Positions 52,229 through 61,205 of a stretch of 64,000 bases of DNA are shown in pieces. The notes below the pieces were generated by a model, which worked only from the letters and a program-made list of their open reading frames with translations, did no database searches and was not told where the DNA came from. Source of the DNA: Streptomyces sp. ADI96-02 (GTDB taxonomy: Bacteria; Actinomycetota; Actinomycetes; Streptomycetales; Streptomycetaceae); NCBI RefSeq assembly GCF_003846185.1, contig NZ_ML123034.1:6483726-6547725 (forward strand). The letters are read 5' to 3'. A program made the translations under genes and the position numbers. How positions within the stretch are numbered: position 1 is the stretch's first letter; every line of letters starts with the position of its first letter.

Positions 52229-53836
52229 ATGACGGCCCGATCGATACGGGGTGCGGCTGCCGCCGCGTTGGTGACCGCACTGTCCCTGACCGCGGCAGCC
52301 TGCTCGAACCCGGACGGCTCGGACGGCGGTTCCGGATCCGCGTCCACGTCCGCCGTGGTGGGCATCGCCTACGAGCCCGACAGCCTGAGCCCGCTGCTCG
52401 GCTACGGGAAGGACGGCAACTCCAAGATCTTCGACGGGCTGCTCGCCCTGGACGCGGACATGAAGCTCCGCCCGGCACTCGCCGTCGAACTGCCCCGGAT
52501 CAGCGCGGACCGGCTCACCTACACCTACAAGCTCCGCCCGGGGGTGAAGTTCAGCGACGGCAAGCCGTTCGGCGCCAAGGACGTCGTCTTCACCTACCGC
52601 ACCATCCTGGACGAGAAGACGAACAACCCCTCCCGCACCGAGCTGGACGCCATCGAGGACGTCACGGCCAAGGGCGAGGACACCGTCGTCTTCACCCTCA
52701 AGTACCCCTACGCCCCGTTCGCCCAGCGGACCGTCCTGCCCATCGCCCCCGAGCACATCGCCGGCGAGCAGGACGTCAACACCGGTGCCTTCGCCACCCG
52801 GCCCGTCGGCACCGGGCCCTACGTCCTCACCAAGTGGTCCAAGGGCGAGAAGCTGAGCTTCACCGCCAACCCCGACTACTGGGGCGGCGCACCCGAGGTG
52901 AAGAAGTTCACCATGGCGATCATCAAGGACGACGACGTGCGCGCCACCCGGCTGCGCTCCGGCGACCTCGACGCCGCGATCCTGCCGCCGAACCTCGCCA
53001 AGGGCTTCGCCGACGACGCGAACCGCAGGACGTACACCGCCACGACCTACGACTACCGCACGGTGACGCTGCCCACCGGCAACAAGGTCGCCGGCGACAC
53101 CGCGGTGCGCCGGGCCCTCGACGTGGCGGTCGACCGCCAGGCCATGGTGGACTCCATCCTCAACGGCGCGGGCAAGCCCGCCTACGGCCCGGTGCCCACC
53201 GACAGCGAGTGGTTCGCCCGGGGCACCGAGCGCCGCCACGACCTCACCGCCGCGAAGAGGATCCTCGACGAGGCCGGCTGGAAGCCGGGCAAGGACGGCG
53301 TCCGGGTCAAGGACGGCGTCCGCGCCGCCTTCCCGCTCTGGTACCTCACCGGTGACAAGCTCCGCCAGGAGCACGCCCTCGCCTACGCCTCGGACGCCAA
53401 GAAGGCCGGCATCGACATCACCACCGAGGGCGGCACCTGGGAGGTCATCGAGCCCCGGATGAAGAACGACGCGGTCCTCGCGGGCGGCGGCTCGCCCGCC
53501 GACCCCGACTTCGACCAGTACAACCTGCTGAAGTCCTCCCTCGCGGGCGACGGCTTCAACAACATGGCCTGGTACGACAACAAGGCCGTCGACGCCGCCG
53601 TGGAGGCGGGCCGCAGGAGCGGCGACAAGGCCGAGCGCAAGAAGGCGTACGACACCGTCCAGCGCGAACTGGTGAAGAACCCCGGCTACACCTTCCTCAC
53701 CCACATCGACCACCTCTACGTCGTCGACAAGAGGTTCGGCGCGCTGAGCACCCAGGTCGAGCCGCACGACCACGGACTCGCCTCCGGCCCCTGGTGGAAC
53801 GTCGAGAAGTGGCGGACCGGGGGCGCGGAGAAGTGA
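52229..53836 (+). CDS. Dpp/Nik-type ABC transporter substrate-binding lipoprotein
   Basis: SBP_bac_5 family lipoprotein of 535 aa. The signal peptide with lipobox (LTAAACSNP, Cys about 25) precedes VGIAYEPDSLSPLLGYGKDGNSKIFDGLLALD, LRPGVKFSDGKPFGAKDVVFTYRTILDE, GTGPYVLTKWSKGEKLSFTANPDYWGG and VRRALDVAVDRQAMVD, all hallmarks of the peptide/nickel family. ATG 52229 is chosen because it starts the signal peptide directly; TTG 52208 is possible. The ligand may be a peptide, nickel complex or other small molecule. First gene of a five-gene operon. Confidence 0.9.
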   Translation: MTARSIRGAAAAALVTALSLTAAACSNPDGSDGGSGSASTSAVVGIAYEPDSLSPLLGYGKDGNSKIFDGLLALDADMKLRPALAVELPRISADRLTYTYKLRPGVKFSDGKPFGAKDVVFTYRTILDEKTNNPSRTELDAIEDVTAKGEDTVVFTLKYPYAPFAQRTVLPIAPEHIAGEQDVNTGAFATRPVGTGPYVLTKWSKGEKLSFTANPDYWGGAPEVKKFTMAIIKDDDVRATRLRSGDLDAAILPPNLAKGFADDANRRTYTATTYDYRTVTLPTGNKVAGDTAVRRALDVAVDRQAMVDSILNGAGKPAYGPVPTDSEWFARGTERRHDLTAAKRILDEAGWKPGKDGVRVKDGVRAAFPLWYLTGDKLRQEHALAYASDAKKAGIDITTEGGTWEVIEPRMKNDAVLAGGGSPADPDFDQYNLLKSSLAGDGFNNMAWYDNKAVDAAVEAGRRSGDKAERKKAYDTVQRELVKNPGYTFLTHIDHLYVVDKRFGALSTQVEPHDHGLASGPWWNVEKWRTGGAEK

Positions 53837-54825
53837 GCCGCCGCCTCCCCTGGGGGCCGATGGCGCGGATGGCGGGACGGCGGGCCCTGTTCGCCGTCCC
53901 CGTGCTCCTCGTCGTCACCTTCGGCGTCTTCGCCGTCGCCGCCGCGTCCCCCTTCGACCCCGTCAAGGCGTACGCGGGCACGGCGGGGCTCACCGCCTCG
54001 CAGGAGAACCTGGACCAGCTCCGCGCCAACCTCGGCGTCGACCAGCCGCTGCCCGCCCGCTGGTGGAACTGGCTGACCTCGGCCCTCCAAGGCGACTTCG
54101 GCGACTCCAGCGTGATGCGCCAGCCCGTCGCCGACGTGATCGCCGAGCGGGTCGGCTGGTCGGTGCTGCTGGCCGCCACCGCCTTCGCCGTCGCGATCGT
54201 CCTCGGCACCGGCCTCGGCGTGCTCGCCGCCCGCAGGCCCGGCGGCTGGCTCGACCGCTGCGCGAGCTCCGCCGCGTACACCCTGGAGGCCGCCCCCGCC
54301 TTCTGGCTCGGACTGCTCGCGATCTGGTTCTTCGCCCTGACCCTGGACGTGCTGCCGGCCGGCGGACTGACCGACGCCGCCAGCGACACCGTCACCTTCG
54401 GCCAGGTCGCCTCCCACCTGGTGCTGCCCGCCGCCGTCCTCGGCGTCTCGCAGCTGCCGTGGTTCTTCCTCTACGTACGCCAGGGAGTCGCCGACGCGCT
54501 GGCCGAGGACCCGGTGCGCGGCGCCCGCGCCCGCGGTCTGAGCGAGCGGACCGTGCTGCTGGGCCACGCGCTGCGCTCCGGCATGCTGCCGATGCTCACC
54601 CTGATCGGGTCCCGCGTCCCCGAACTCATCACCGGGGCCCTGCTCGTCGAGACGGTCTTCAGCTGGCCCGGCATCGCCGCCGCCACCGTGGAGGCGGCCA
54701 CCTCCGTCGACTTCGCGCTGCTCGCCGCGCTCACGGTGCTCGCCACTGCCGCCGTGCTCCTCGGCAACCTCCTCTCCGACGTGCTGTACGGACTCGCCGA
54801 CCCCCGGGTGGCCTTCGATGGCTGA
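53833..54825 (+). CDS. DppB-type ABC transporter permease
   Basis: Permease of 330 aa with six helices. The N-terminal segment has RRALFAVPVLLVVTFGVFAV; the periplasmic loop has LRANLGVDQPLPARWWNWLTSALQGDFGDS, the DppB-type sequence; the coupling region reads VRGARARGLSERTVLLGHALRSGMLPMLT; and ALLVETVFSWPGI follows. GTG 53833 overlaps the binding-protein stop by 4 bp. It forms a heterodimer with the next permease. Confidence 0.9.
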   Translation: MSRRLPWGPMARMAGRRALFAVPVLLVVTFGVFAVAAASPFDPVKAYAGTAGLTASQENLDQLRANLGVDQPLPARWWNWLTSALQGDFGDSSVMRQPVADVIAERVGWSVLLAATAFAVAIVLGTGLGVLAARRPGGWLDRCASSAAYTLEAAPAFWLGLLAIWFFALTLDVLPAGGLTDAASDTVTFGQVASHLVLPAAVLGVSQLPWFFLYVRQGVADALAEDPVRGARARGLSERTVLLGHALRSGMLPMLTLIGSRVPELITGALLVETVFSWPGIAAATVEAATSVDFALLAALTVLATAAVLLGNLLSDVLYGLADPRVAFDG

Positions 54826-55675
54826 CACCGCGCTCGCCCTGCCGGGCCGCAACCGCCGCCGCGTCCGGGTCACCGCCTCCGCCGTGATCGTCGCAGCGGT
54901 CCTGCTCGCCGTCCTCCTCGTACCGCCGCTGGCCCAGTTGGACCAGCAGGCCGTCGACCTGTCGAACAAGCTCCGGCCGCCGTCCTGGGCCCATCCGTTC
55001 GGCACCGACGACGTCGGACGCGACCTGCTGCTGCGCTGCGTCTACGGACTGCGCGTCTCGCTGCTCGTCGGCCTGGTCGCGGCCCTGACCGCCACCGTCG
55101 TCGGCACCGCCGTGGGCGCGCTGGCGGCGGCCTTCGGCGGCTGGACCGACCGGGTCGTGATGCGGCTCGTCGACACGTTCTCCTCGGTGCCGCACCTGCT
55201 GCTCGGCATCTTCATCGTCGCGATGTTCCGGCCCGGCGTCTGGCCGGTGATCGTCTCGGTCGCCCTGACGCACTGGCTCTCCACCGCCCGCATCGTCCGC
55301 TCCGAGGTGCTCTCGCTCCGCTCGCGCCCGTTCGTCGACGCGGCCGTGTCCGGCGGCGCCTCCCGCTTCCGGGTGATCGCACGGCACCTCCTGCCCGGCG
55401 TGCTCCCGCAGGCCGGACTGGCGGCGGTGCTCATGGTGCCGCACGCCATGTGGCACGAGTCGGCGCTCTCCTTCCTCGGACTCGGCCTGCCCGCCCACCA
55501 GGCGAGCCTCGGCAACCTGGTCCAGTCGGCGCGCGGCTCGTTGCTCGCCGGGGACTGGTGGCCGACGCTCTTCCCCGGCCTCTTCCTGATCATTCCGACC
55601 CTCGCGCTCGCGGGACTCGCCGGAGCCTGGCGCGACCGGATCAACCCGCGCCGGAAATCGGAGCTGATGCTGTGA
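54818..55675 (+). CDS. DppC-type ABC transporter permease
   Basis: Permease of 285 aa. Segments: LRPPSWAHPFGTDDVGRDLLLRCVYGLRVSLLVGLVAAL (DppC signature), a coupling loop VSGGASRFRVIARHLLPGVLP, and SALSFLGLGLPAHQASLGNLV. The start overlaps the DppB-type stop by 8 bp. Complements the previous gene as the second transmembrane half. Confidence 0.9.
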   Translation: MADTALALPGRNRRRVRVTASAVIVAAVLLAVLLVPPLAQLDQQAVDLSNKLRPPSWAHPFGTDDVGRDLLLRCVYGLRVSLLVGLVAALTATVVGTAVGALAAAFGGWTDRVVMRLVDTFSSVPHLLLGIFIVAMFRPGVWPVIVSVALTHWLSTARIVRSEVLSLRSRPFVDAAVSGGASRFRVIARHLLPGVLPQAGLAAVLMVPHAMWHESALSFLGLGLPAHQASLGNLVQSARGSLLAGDWWPTLFPGLFLIIPTLALAGLAGAWRDRINPRRKSELML

Positions 55676-56716
55676 CCCGCACCCCTGAGAGCGCCGCCCG
55701 CCGTCCCGCCGCGACCGGCGGCGCGGGCCTCCCGGCGGCCCCGGCCGCCACCCCCGTCCTCGCCGTCCGCGACCTCTCGGTCCGCTTCCGGATGCGCGGC
55801 GGCCGGGACATCGCCGCGGTCACCGACGCCCGCTTCTCCGTCGCACCGGGGGAGTGCCTGGCCCTGGTGGGCGAGAGCGGGTGCGGCAAGTCCGTCCTGG
55901 CCTCCGCCCTGCTCGGGCTGCTGCCCGCCAACGCGCGGACCTCCGGCAGCGCCGTCCTCGACGGGGACACCGACCTGCTCACGGCAGGCGAACGCACCCT
56001 GGCCCGCTCCGTACGGGGGCGGCGCATCGGGCTCGTCCCGCAGAGCCCCGCCGCCCACCTCACGCCGGTGCGCACCGTCCGGGCCCAACTGGAGGAGACA
56101 CTGCGCGAGCTGACCGGCGTGCGCGGCTCCGACGCCGTACGGGAGGCCGCCCGGCAGGCCGCCGCCCGCGCCTCCTTCCCGGACGGGCACCTCGACCGCT
56201 ACCCGCACGAACTCTCCGGCGGCCTCGCCCAGCGCGCCGCCACCGCGCTCGCCCTGATCGGCGACGCACCGCTGCTGCTCGCCGACGAACCGACCACCGG
56301 ACTCGACCGGCACCTCGTCGAACGGACCGTCGACGAACTGCGCCGCCACACGGACGAGGGCCGGGCGCTGCTGATCATCACGCACGACCTGGCAGCCGCC
56401 GAGCGCGTCGCCGACCGCGTCGCCGTGATGTACGCCGGACGCATCGTCGAGATCGCCGGGGCCGCCCGCTTCTTCGGCGCCCCCGGGCCCCGCCACCCGT
56501 ACGCCAAGGGCCTGCTGGACGCCCTGCCCGAACGCGACTTCGCCCCGATCCCCGGCATGCCCCCGGAGCTGGGCGCGCTCCCCGAGGGCTGCGCCTTCGC
56601 CGCCCGCTGCGTCCGGGCCGACGCCCGCTGCACCGGCGAACGCCCGGCCTTCGAGGCGGACCTGGCCTGCCACCACGGCCTGACCGGCCGCGAGCTGCCC
56701 GCCAAGGAGGCCGCAG

Positions 56717-56724
<8 letters not shown>
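55672..56724 (+). CDS. DppD/NikD-type ATP-binding protein
   Basis: ATPase of 350 aa. Walker A GESGCGKSVLASALLGLL, Q-loop LVPQSPAAHLTPV, signature LSGGLAQRAATALAL, Walker B LLLADEPTTGLD, H-loop ITHDLAAAERV. The C-terminal oligopeptide-transport region contains HPYAKGLLDALP and a Cys-rich part (CAFAARCVRADARC). A 35-residue Ala/Pro-rich N-terminus precedes the ABC domain. GTG start overlaps the permease stop. Confidence 0.9.
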
Positions 56725-57397
<673 letters not shown>

Positions 57398-57404
57398 TCC
57401 GGTA

Positions 57405-57426
57405 CCGGCCGCCCCGGGGCGGCCGG
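57405..57426. terminator. 22-bp perfect palindrome after the Dpp-type operon
   Basis: A self-complementary 22-bp sequence (core GGCCGCCCCGGGGCGGCC) starts 7 bp after the last stop codon of the transporter operon. It can form a very stable hairpin. A terminator is likely given the position; no T-run follows. The rest of the gap to 57584 holds only a GCCAA-CGT-TTGGC repeat (57497-57509) and a CGAGGGAGA ribosome site. Confidence 0.6.
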
Positions 57427-57584
57427 CACGCGGCGGGCGCCGCCGCCGTACGGCGAACTCCCGGCGGGAGGCCGCCGACCGGCAGGCGAAGATCACGCCA
57501 ACGTTTGGCAGGTACCTGATGGAAGTGGGGTGTGCGGCTCCATACTCGTCGCGACCGCACCACCGCCCCCCGAGGGAGAACCGC

Positions 57585-58472
57585 ATGGGCCACCCCACCC
57601 GCCGCCGCATCCTGACCACCGCGCTGCTCACCGGAGCCGCCGCCGTCACCGTCCCGGCGGGCGTCGCCGCCGCCGCTCCGGCCGCGTCCGCGCGTCCACG
57701 CGGCCCGCGCCCGCTGGCGCGCGCCCACGCCCACAACGACTACCTCCACCCCCGTCCGCTGCTCGACGCGATCGAACACGGCTTCACCAGCGTCGAGGCC
57801 GACATCTTCCTGGTCGGCGGCGAACTGCTCGTCGCCCACGAGGCCGACGAGATCGACCCCGCGCGCACGCTCGCCTCGCTCTACCTGGACCCGCTGGAGG
57901 CCCTGGTCCGCCGGGGACACGGCAGCGTCCACCCGCACCACCGCGCCCCGCTCCAGCTCCTCGTCGACATCAAGGCCGACGGCGTCGCCGCCTACCGCGA
58001 GCTGGACCGGCAGTTGAGCCGCCACCGCCGCATCCTGACCGGCTACGCACACGGACGGGTTCGCCCCGGCGCGGTGACCGTCGTCGTCTCCGGCGACCGC
58101 GCCGCCCGGGTCCCGATGGAGGCTCAGCGCACCCGCCACGCGTTCTACGACGGCCGCCTCGACGACCTCGGCACCCCGGCCCCCGCCTCCTTCGCCCCGC
58201 TGGTCAGCGCGAACTGGACGTCGGCCTTCGGCTGGCTCGGCGCGGGCCCCATGCCCGGCGCGGAACGCGACCGGCTCCGCGCGCTGGTGGCGACCGCCCA
58301 CCGAGAAGGACGGCGCATCCGCTTCTGGGCCACCCCCGACCAGCCCGGCCCCGAGCGCGAGGCCGTCTGGAGCGAACTGCTCGCCGCCGGCGTCGACCAC
58401 CTGAACACCGACGACCTGGCCGGACTCCAACGCTTCCTGCGCGCCCGCGACCGCGCGCGGCCGTCCGCGTAA
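57585..58472 (+). CDS. Tat-exported AIM6-like / PI-PLC-GDPD-fold phosphodiesterase
   Basis: Exported protein of 295 aa. Twin-arginine signal (RRRILTTALLTGAAAVTV, residues 6-23) and a cleavage region ASARPR. The TIM-barrel begins RAHAHNDYLHPRPLLDAIEHGFTSVEADIFLVGGELLVAH, typical of the AIM6/GDPD-like group with metal-binding His/Glu/Asp. Further parts: LQLLVDIKADGVAAYREL, VVSGDRAARVPME, IRFWATPDQPGPEREAVWSELLAAGVDHLNTDDLAGLQRFL. Phosphodiester or phosphoinositide hydrolysis is inferred; the substrate is not established. ATG 57585 follows CGAGGGAGA. Confidence 0.82.
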   Translation: MGHPTRRRILTTALLTGAAAVTVPAGVAAAAPAASARPRGPRPLARAHAHNDYLHPRPLLDAIEHGFTSVEADIFLVGGELLVAHEADEIDPARTLASLYLDPLEALVRRGHGSVHPHHRAPLQLLVDIKADGVAAYRELDRQLSRHRRILTGYAHGRVRPGAVTVVVSGDRAARVPMEAQRTRHAFYDGRLDDLGTPAPASFAPLVSANWTSAFGWLGAGPMPGAERDRLRALVATAHREGRRIRFWATPDQPGPEREAVWSELLAAGVDHLNTDDLAGLQRFLRARDRARPSA

Positions 58473-58588
58473 CGCGCCCCGTCGGCCCGTACCCGTTCGG
58501 CGGACACGCCAGTGCGCCGAACGGCCTCTCCGCTGCGCCACACTGGCGGCCGAAAGCCGCAAATCCGGCGCGGCGGAGGAGGTTGGCC

Positions 58589-58783
58589 ATGGCCATTTCG
58601 ATCTCATTGGTGCTGCTTCTGCTGATCCTCGCAGTGATCTTCCTGCGGAACGGCGGACTGAAGATCTCGCACGCACTGGTCTGCGCGCTGTTCGGCTTCC
58701 TCATGGCCAGTACGAGCATGGCGCCCACCATCCACGACGGGATCAGCGCCACCGCACGCCTGGTCGGCGACCTGCATCCCTGA
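58589..58783 (+). CDS. Small membrane protein, unknown function
   Basis: 64-aa protein. ATG 58589 follows a strong GGAGGAGG site (58575-58582). A first helix (ISISLVLLLLILAVIFL) and a second moderately hydrophobic stretch (ISHALVCALFGFLMASTSMAP) flank a short positively charged loop (RNGGLK). Similar short proteins are common in streptomycetes. Function unknown. Single-gene unit. Confidence 0.7.
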   Translation: MAISISLVLLLLILAVIFLRNGGLKISHALVCALFGFLMASTSMAPTIHDGISATARLVGDLHP

Positions 58784-58824
58784 CCTCGGAGCACCGTCGC
58801 CGTCCGCCGAGGCACAATGGGCAG

Positions 58825-59565
58825 ATGTCTTTTCCGCCTCCCGGACGGCACTCGGGCGCCGCTCACCACGAGTACTGCAACTCCGGCCTGTGCTGCCGCT
58901 GCCAGATGCGGACCTGGACGACGAAGGCCGGCTCCGAACGGCTCTGCGGCCCCTGCGCCGCCTGCTGCCACGCGTGCGGCCGGGCTCCCGCGCCCCATCT
59001 GGACGGGCTCGACGGCGGTCTGTGCGCCGAGTGCCGGGGACTGTGCGGCCGGTGCCGCAGCCCCAAGCGTCCCGACGGGACCTGCGCGTGCGACCGCTGG
59101 CGGGAGAACGCCAAGAGCAACGCGCCGGGCTACGTGCTCCAGGCGCTGCCGCCGCAACTCCTCCAGGCCCTCGGCGGCCGGGTGCCCAGCGCCGTCCAGG
59201 ACCTCATCCACCAGGAGCTTGCCGTACGCACCCCCGGCCTTCTGCGCGAGCGCGTCGAGCGGCGCTGGAACCTGCGCTGGGCCCACGCCCTGAACGAGAA
59301 GGACGAGGACGGCCGCCGCCGCTGGAGCGCCCAGGACATCGCCGAGCACCTGCTGGCGCCCGGCGCCTGCGCCGACCCGCAGTGCGAGGACGGCCACCTC
59401 GTCACCACCGACGCGCCGTGCACCCGCTGCCGCCGGCCGCTGCACCGCTTCGTCACCTCCGTCGCCGACCACACGGCGAGCCCGGAGCACGCGCGGGCGA
59501 CGGCGGCCGGCATCCGGCGGGCGATGCTGGAGAACCGCTCGCGCGGGAAGCCCCCGCCGCGCTGA
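58825..59565 (+). CDS. Cys-rich hypothetical protein with putative zinc-ribbon repeats
   Basis: 246-aa protein. The first 95 residues hold many Cys in CxxC/CxC pairs (CNSGLCCRCQ, CGPCAACCHACG, CAECRGLCGRC, CACDRW), implying several zinc sites. The middle is a helical domain (LQALPPQLLQALGGRVPSAVQDLIHQELAVRTPGLLRER and WSAQDIAEHLLA), followed by a second Cys cluster (CADPQCEDG, CTRCRRPLH) and a basic tail. No enzyme motif is recognised. A nucleic-acid or protein-binding role is possible. Start ATG 58825 has only a weak upstream GGGCAG. It is convergent with the DUF779 gene. Confidence 0.65.
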   Translation: MSFPPPGRHSGAAHHEYCNSGLCCRCQMRTWTTKAGSERLCGPCAACCHACGRAPAPHLDGLDGGLCAECRGLCGRCRSPKRPDGTCACDRWRENAKSNAPGYVLQALPPQLLQALGGRVPSAVQDLIHQELAVRTPGLLRERVERRWNLRWAHALNEKDEDGRRRWSAQDIAEHLLAPGACADPQCEDGHLVTTDAPCTRCRRPLHRFVTSVADHTASPEHARATAAGIRRAMLENRSRGKPPPR

Positions 59566-59590
59566 GCCCCGGGGGCCCGGCCGGACGGGC

Positions 59591-59956
59591 TCAGCCGTCC
59601 ACCAGCCGGGAGCGGATGAGGAAGCGCACTCCTTCCGGCGCCTCCAGCGAGAACCCGCTGCCGCGCCCCTCGACCACGTCGACGATCAGCCGGGTGTGCG
59701 CCCACACCTCGTACTGGCTGCGGGACATCCAGAACGGGACGGGCTCCGCCACGCCGTCCACGTCGAGGGCGGCGAGCAGCACGTCGGAACCCCCGGTGCG
59801 GAACTCACCGGCCGGATAACACATGGGCGCGCTGCCGTCGCAGCACCCGCCCGACTGATGGAACATCAGCGGGCCGTGGTCCGCGCGCAACCGCCGCAGG
59901 AGATCGGCGGCCCCGGCGGTCAGCTCGACGGCGGGTGGTTTCGTGTCGTGTTCCAT
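59591..59956 (-). CDS. DUF779 family protein
   Basis: 121-aa cytosolic protein. DUF779 features: LTAGAADLLRRLRADHGPLMFHQSGGCCDGSAPMC (Cys-rich motif), YPAGEF, VPFWMSRSQYEVWAHTRLIVDVVEGRG and GFSLEAPEGVRFLIRSRLV. Homologues often lie beside aldehyde dehydrogenase genes; that is not the case here. ATG 59956 has AGAGGAAC 7 bp upstream and is preferred over the longer frame. Function unknown. Confidence 0.8.
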   Translation of the reverse strand: MEHDTKPPAVELTAGAADLLRRLRADHGPLMFHQSGGCCDGSAPMCYPAGEFRTGGSDVLLAALDVDGVAEPVPFWMSRSQYEVWAHTRLIVDVVEGRGSGFSLEAPEGVRFLIRSRLVDG

Positions 59957-60033
59957 CGATCGTTCCTCTCCCGGCCTGAGGCGACGGGGTGCAAGTGAAC
60001 TCCATCGGACGTTGCGACCAGGTTGCACGTTCT

Positions 60034-60420
60034 ATGCTCGCGGCCATGGAGCAACGGGAAGTCGTGAAGCGCGTGATCGGCATCCTCACAGAGGCGCGCG
60101 AAATGCAGCGCCTGCTGGAGGCGGACCTCGAACGGGAAGACCTGGATGCGGGAGCGGGGGCCGTCACCGCCCTGCTCAACGAGACGATGCCCCACATCGC
60201 CATCCCCGACGACTTCTCCGTCGAGGAGGTGGTGACCGTGGTCGGGCGCGAGGTCGGCGGCGCCGTCGAACAGCTCGTGAGCGCCTTCACGCTCGCCTTC
60301 ACCATGCTGGCGCAGGTGCACGACTCCGGGCAGACGGACGTTTCCTCGGCCGACGTCCTCCAGGACCTCGCCCTGCGGGTCGAGGGCGGCACCGACGAGG
60401 GCGAGGACCCGCTGATGTAG
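60034..60420 (+). CDS. Hypothetical acidic protein
   Basis: 128-aa acidic protein (or 124 aa from ATG 60046; neither start has a clear ribosome site). Sequence: EQREVVKRVIGILTEAREMQ, LLNETMPHIAIPDDFSVEEVVTVVGREVGG, VEQLVSAFTLAFTMLAQVHDSG, DVLQDLALRVEGG. It is mainly helical, with no enzymatic motif or membrane segment. Divergent from DUF779; function unknown. Confidence 0.55.
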   Translation: MLAAMEQREVVKRVIGILTEAREMQRLLEADLEREDLDAGAGAVTALLNETMPHIAIPDDFSVEEVVTVVGREVGGAVEQLVSAFTLAFTMLAQVHDSGQTDVSSADVLQDLALRVEGGTDEGEDPLM

Positions 60421-60495
60421 CGGGAACTGCGTTCCCCGGCGCTCGTATGCATCATGGAGGAGGTACCGCATCCCCCTCGCGGCATGGAGGCAGCT

Positions 60496-60675
60496 GTGGG
60501 AAAGAGCACCGACCTCGCCCGCGCCAAGGCGCGGAGGCTCAAAGGCATGATCAAGGAATCGGACGGCATCGCGCTCGGCGACGAGCGGCTGAAGGCCGAG
60601 GGACGGCGGGAGCAGGCCGCCGCCCGCCGGCAGGAGGAACGGGCGCGCGAACCGCGCGGCGCCTTCGAGCACTGA
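60496..60675 (+). CDS. CsbD-like small stress protein
   Basis: 59-aa highly charged protein. GTG 60496 follows GGAGG (60486-60490) by 5 bp; an ATG at 60454 in the same frame is an alternative. The KARRLKGMIKESDGIALGDERLKAEGRREQ segment matches the CsbD family pattern. Such proteins are small, abundant under general stress in many bacteria, and have no known activity. Confidence 0.65.
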   Translation: MGKSTDLARAKARRLKGMIKESDGIALGDERLKAEGRREQAAARRQEERAREPRGAFEH

Positions 60676-60687
60676 GTTCCGGAGTTT

Positions 60688-60735
60688 CGAGCAGTCCCTG
60701 TACCGAGCAGTTCCCGTACCGAGCAGTTCCGGTAG
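60688..60735. repeat. Three 16-bp tandem repeats
   Basis: CGAGCAGTCCCTGTAC (60688-60703), CGAGCAGTTCCCGTAC (60704-60719) and CGAGCAGTTCCGGTAG (60720-60735) lie directly end to end, 12 bp after the CsbD-like stop. They are probably slippage-derived. A GGGAACTG near 60425 is partially complementary to the CAGTTCCC core. Confidence 0.65.
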
Positions 60736-60745
60736 GGAGAAGGGC

Positions 60746-60784
60746 GGCGGAGCCCGTGCCGCGCACGGCGGCACGGGCTCCGCC
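60746..60784. terminator. 16-bp hairpin between convergent small genes
   Basis: The arms GGCGGAGCCCGTGCCG (60746-60761) and CGGCACGGGCTCCGCC (60769-60784) are exact complements around a 7-nt loop. They lie between the plus-strand CsbD-like gene and the minus-strand membrane protein gene. A bidirectional terminator is likely. Confidence 0.75.
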
Positions 60785-60830
60785 GTGCCCACGCGAAGAG
60801 CGCCTGGCGGCGTCGTGTCGTACCCGGTGC

Positions 60831-61049
60831 TCAGCCGTAGCCGAAGATCCTTCCGATGAAGAACCCCGCGATCACCAGCGCGCCCAGCATGATGAGCCCC
60901 ATCCACACGACGGGGTGCTCCCAGATCCCGCCGTCCGGCCGCTCCTGGTGGGCGTCGCCGATCGAGCCCTCGGCGGGCGGTGTCTCCTGCGGGGGAGTGC
61001 CGGTGCCCGGAGGGACCCGGGACCCTGGGGTGGTCCGCGAAATAGCCAT
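60831..61049 (-). CDS. Small single-pass membrane protein (DUF6480-like)
   Basis: 72-aa protein. An unstructured Pro/Gly/Thr-rich N-terminus (about 45 residues, with QERPDGGIWEHP) precedes one hydrophobic helix (VVWMGLIMLGALVIAGFFIGRIFGYG) at the C-terminus. Resembles small streptomycete membrane proteins of unknown function. The ATG at 61049 has only a close GGAG before it. Divergent from the FUSC-like gene, with 156 bp between the starts. Confidence 0.65.
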   Translation of the reverse strand: MAISRTTPGSRVPPGTGTPPQETPPAEGSIGDAHQERPDGGIWEHPVVWMGLIMLGALVIAGFFIGRIFGYG

Positions 61050-61205
61050 ACTCCAAGGATCTCTCCGCCAGGCCCCCACCGCATGTCGCCCGGCCCCCGG
61101 GCGGGGCCCGCCGCCGCGCCGGCCCCGGCCGCCCGCACAGGGCCGTACGGACGCAGCCTCCGGCCCGGAGAGCTGCGGCGGCGGGAATCGGGGCACCGTC
61201 AAGGC

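Noticed and set aside
60688..60735. Possible CRISPR-like repeats
   Set aside because: The 16-bp units are directly adjacent with no spacers, and no cas genes are present; simple tandem repeats.
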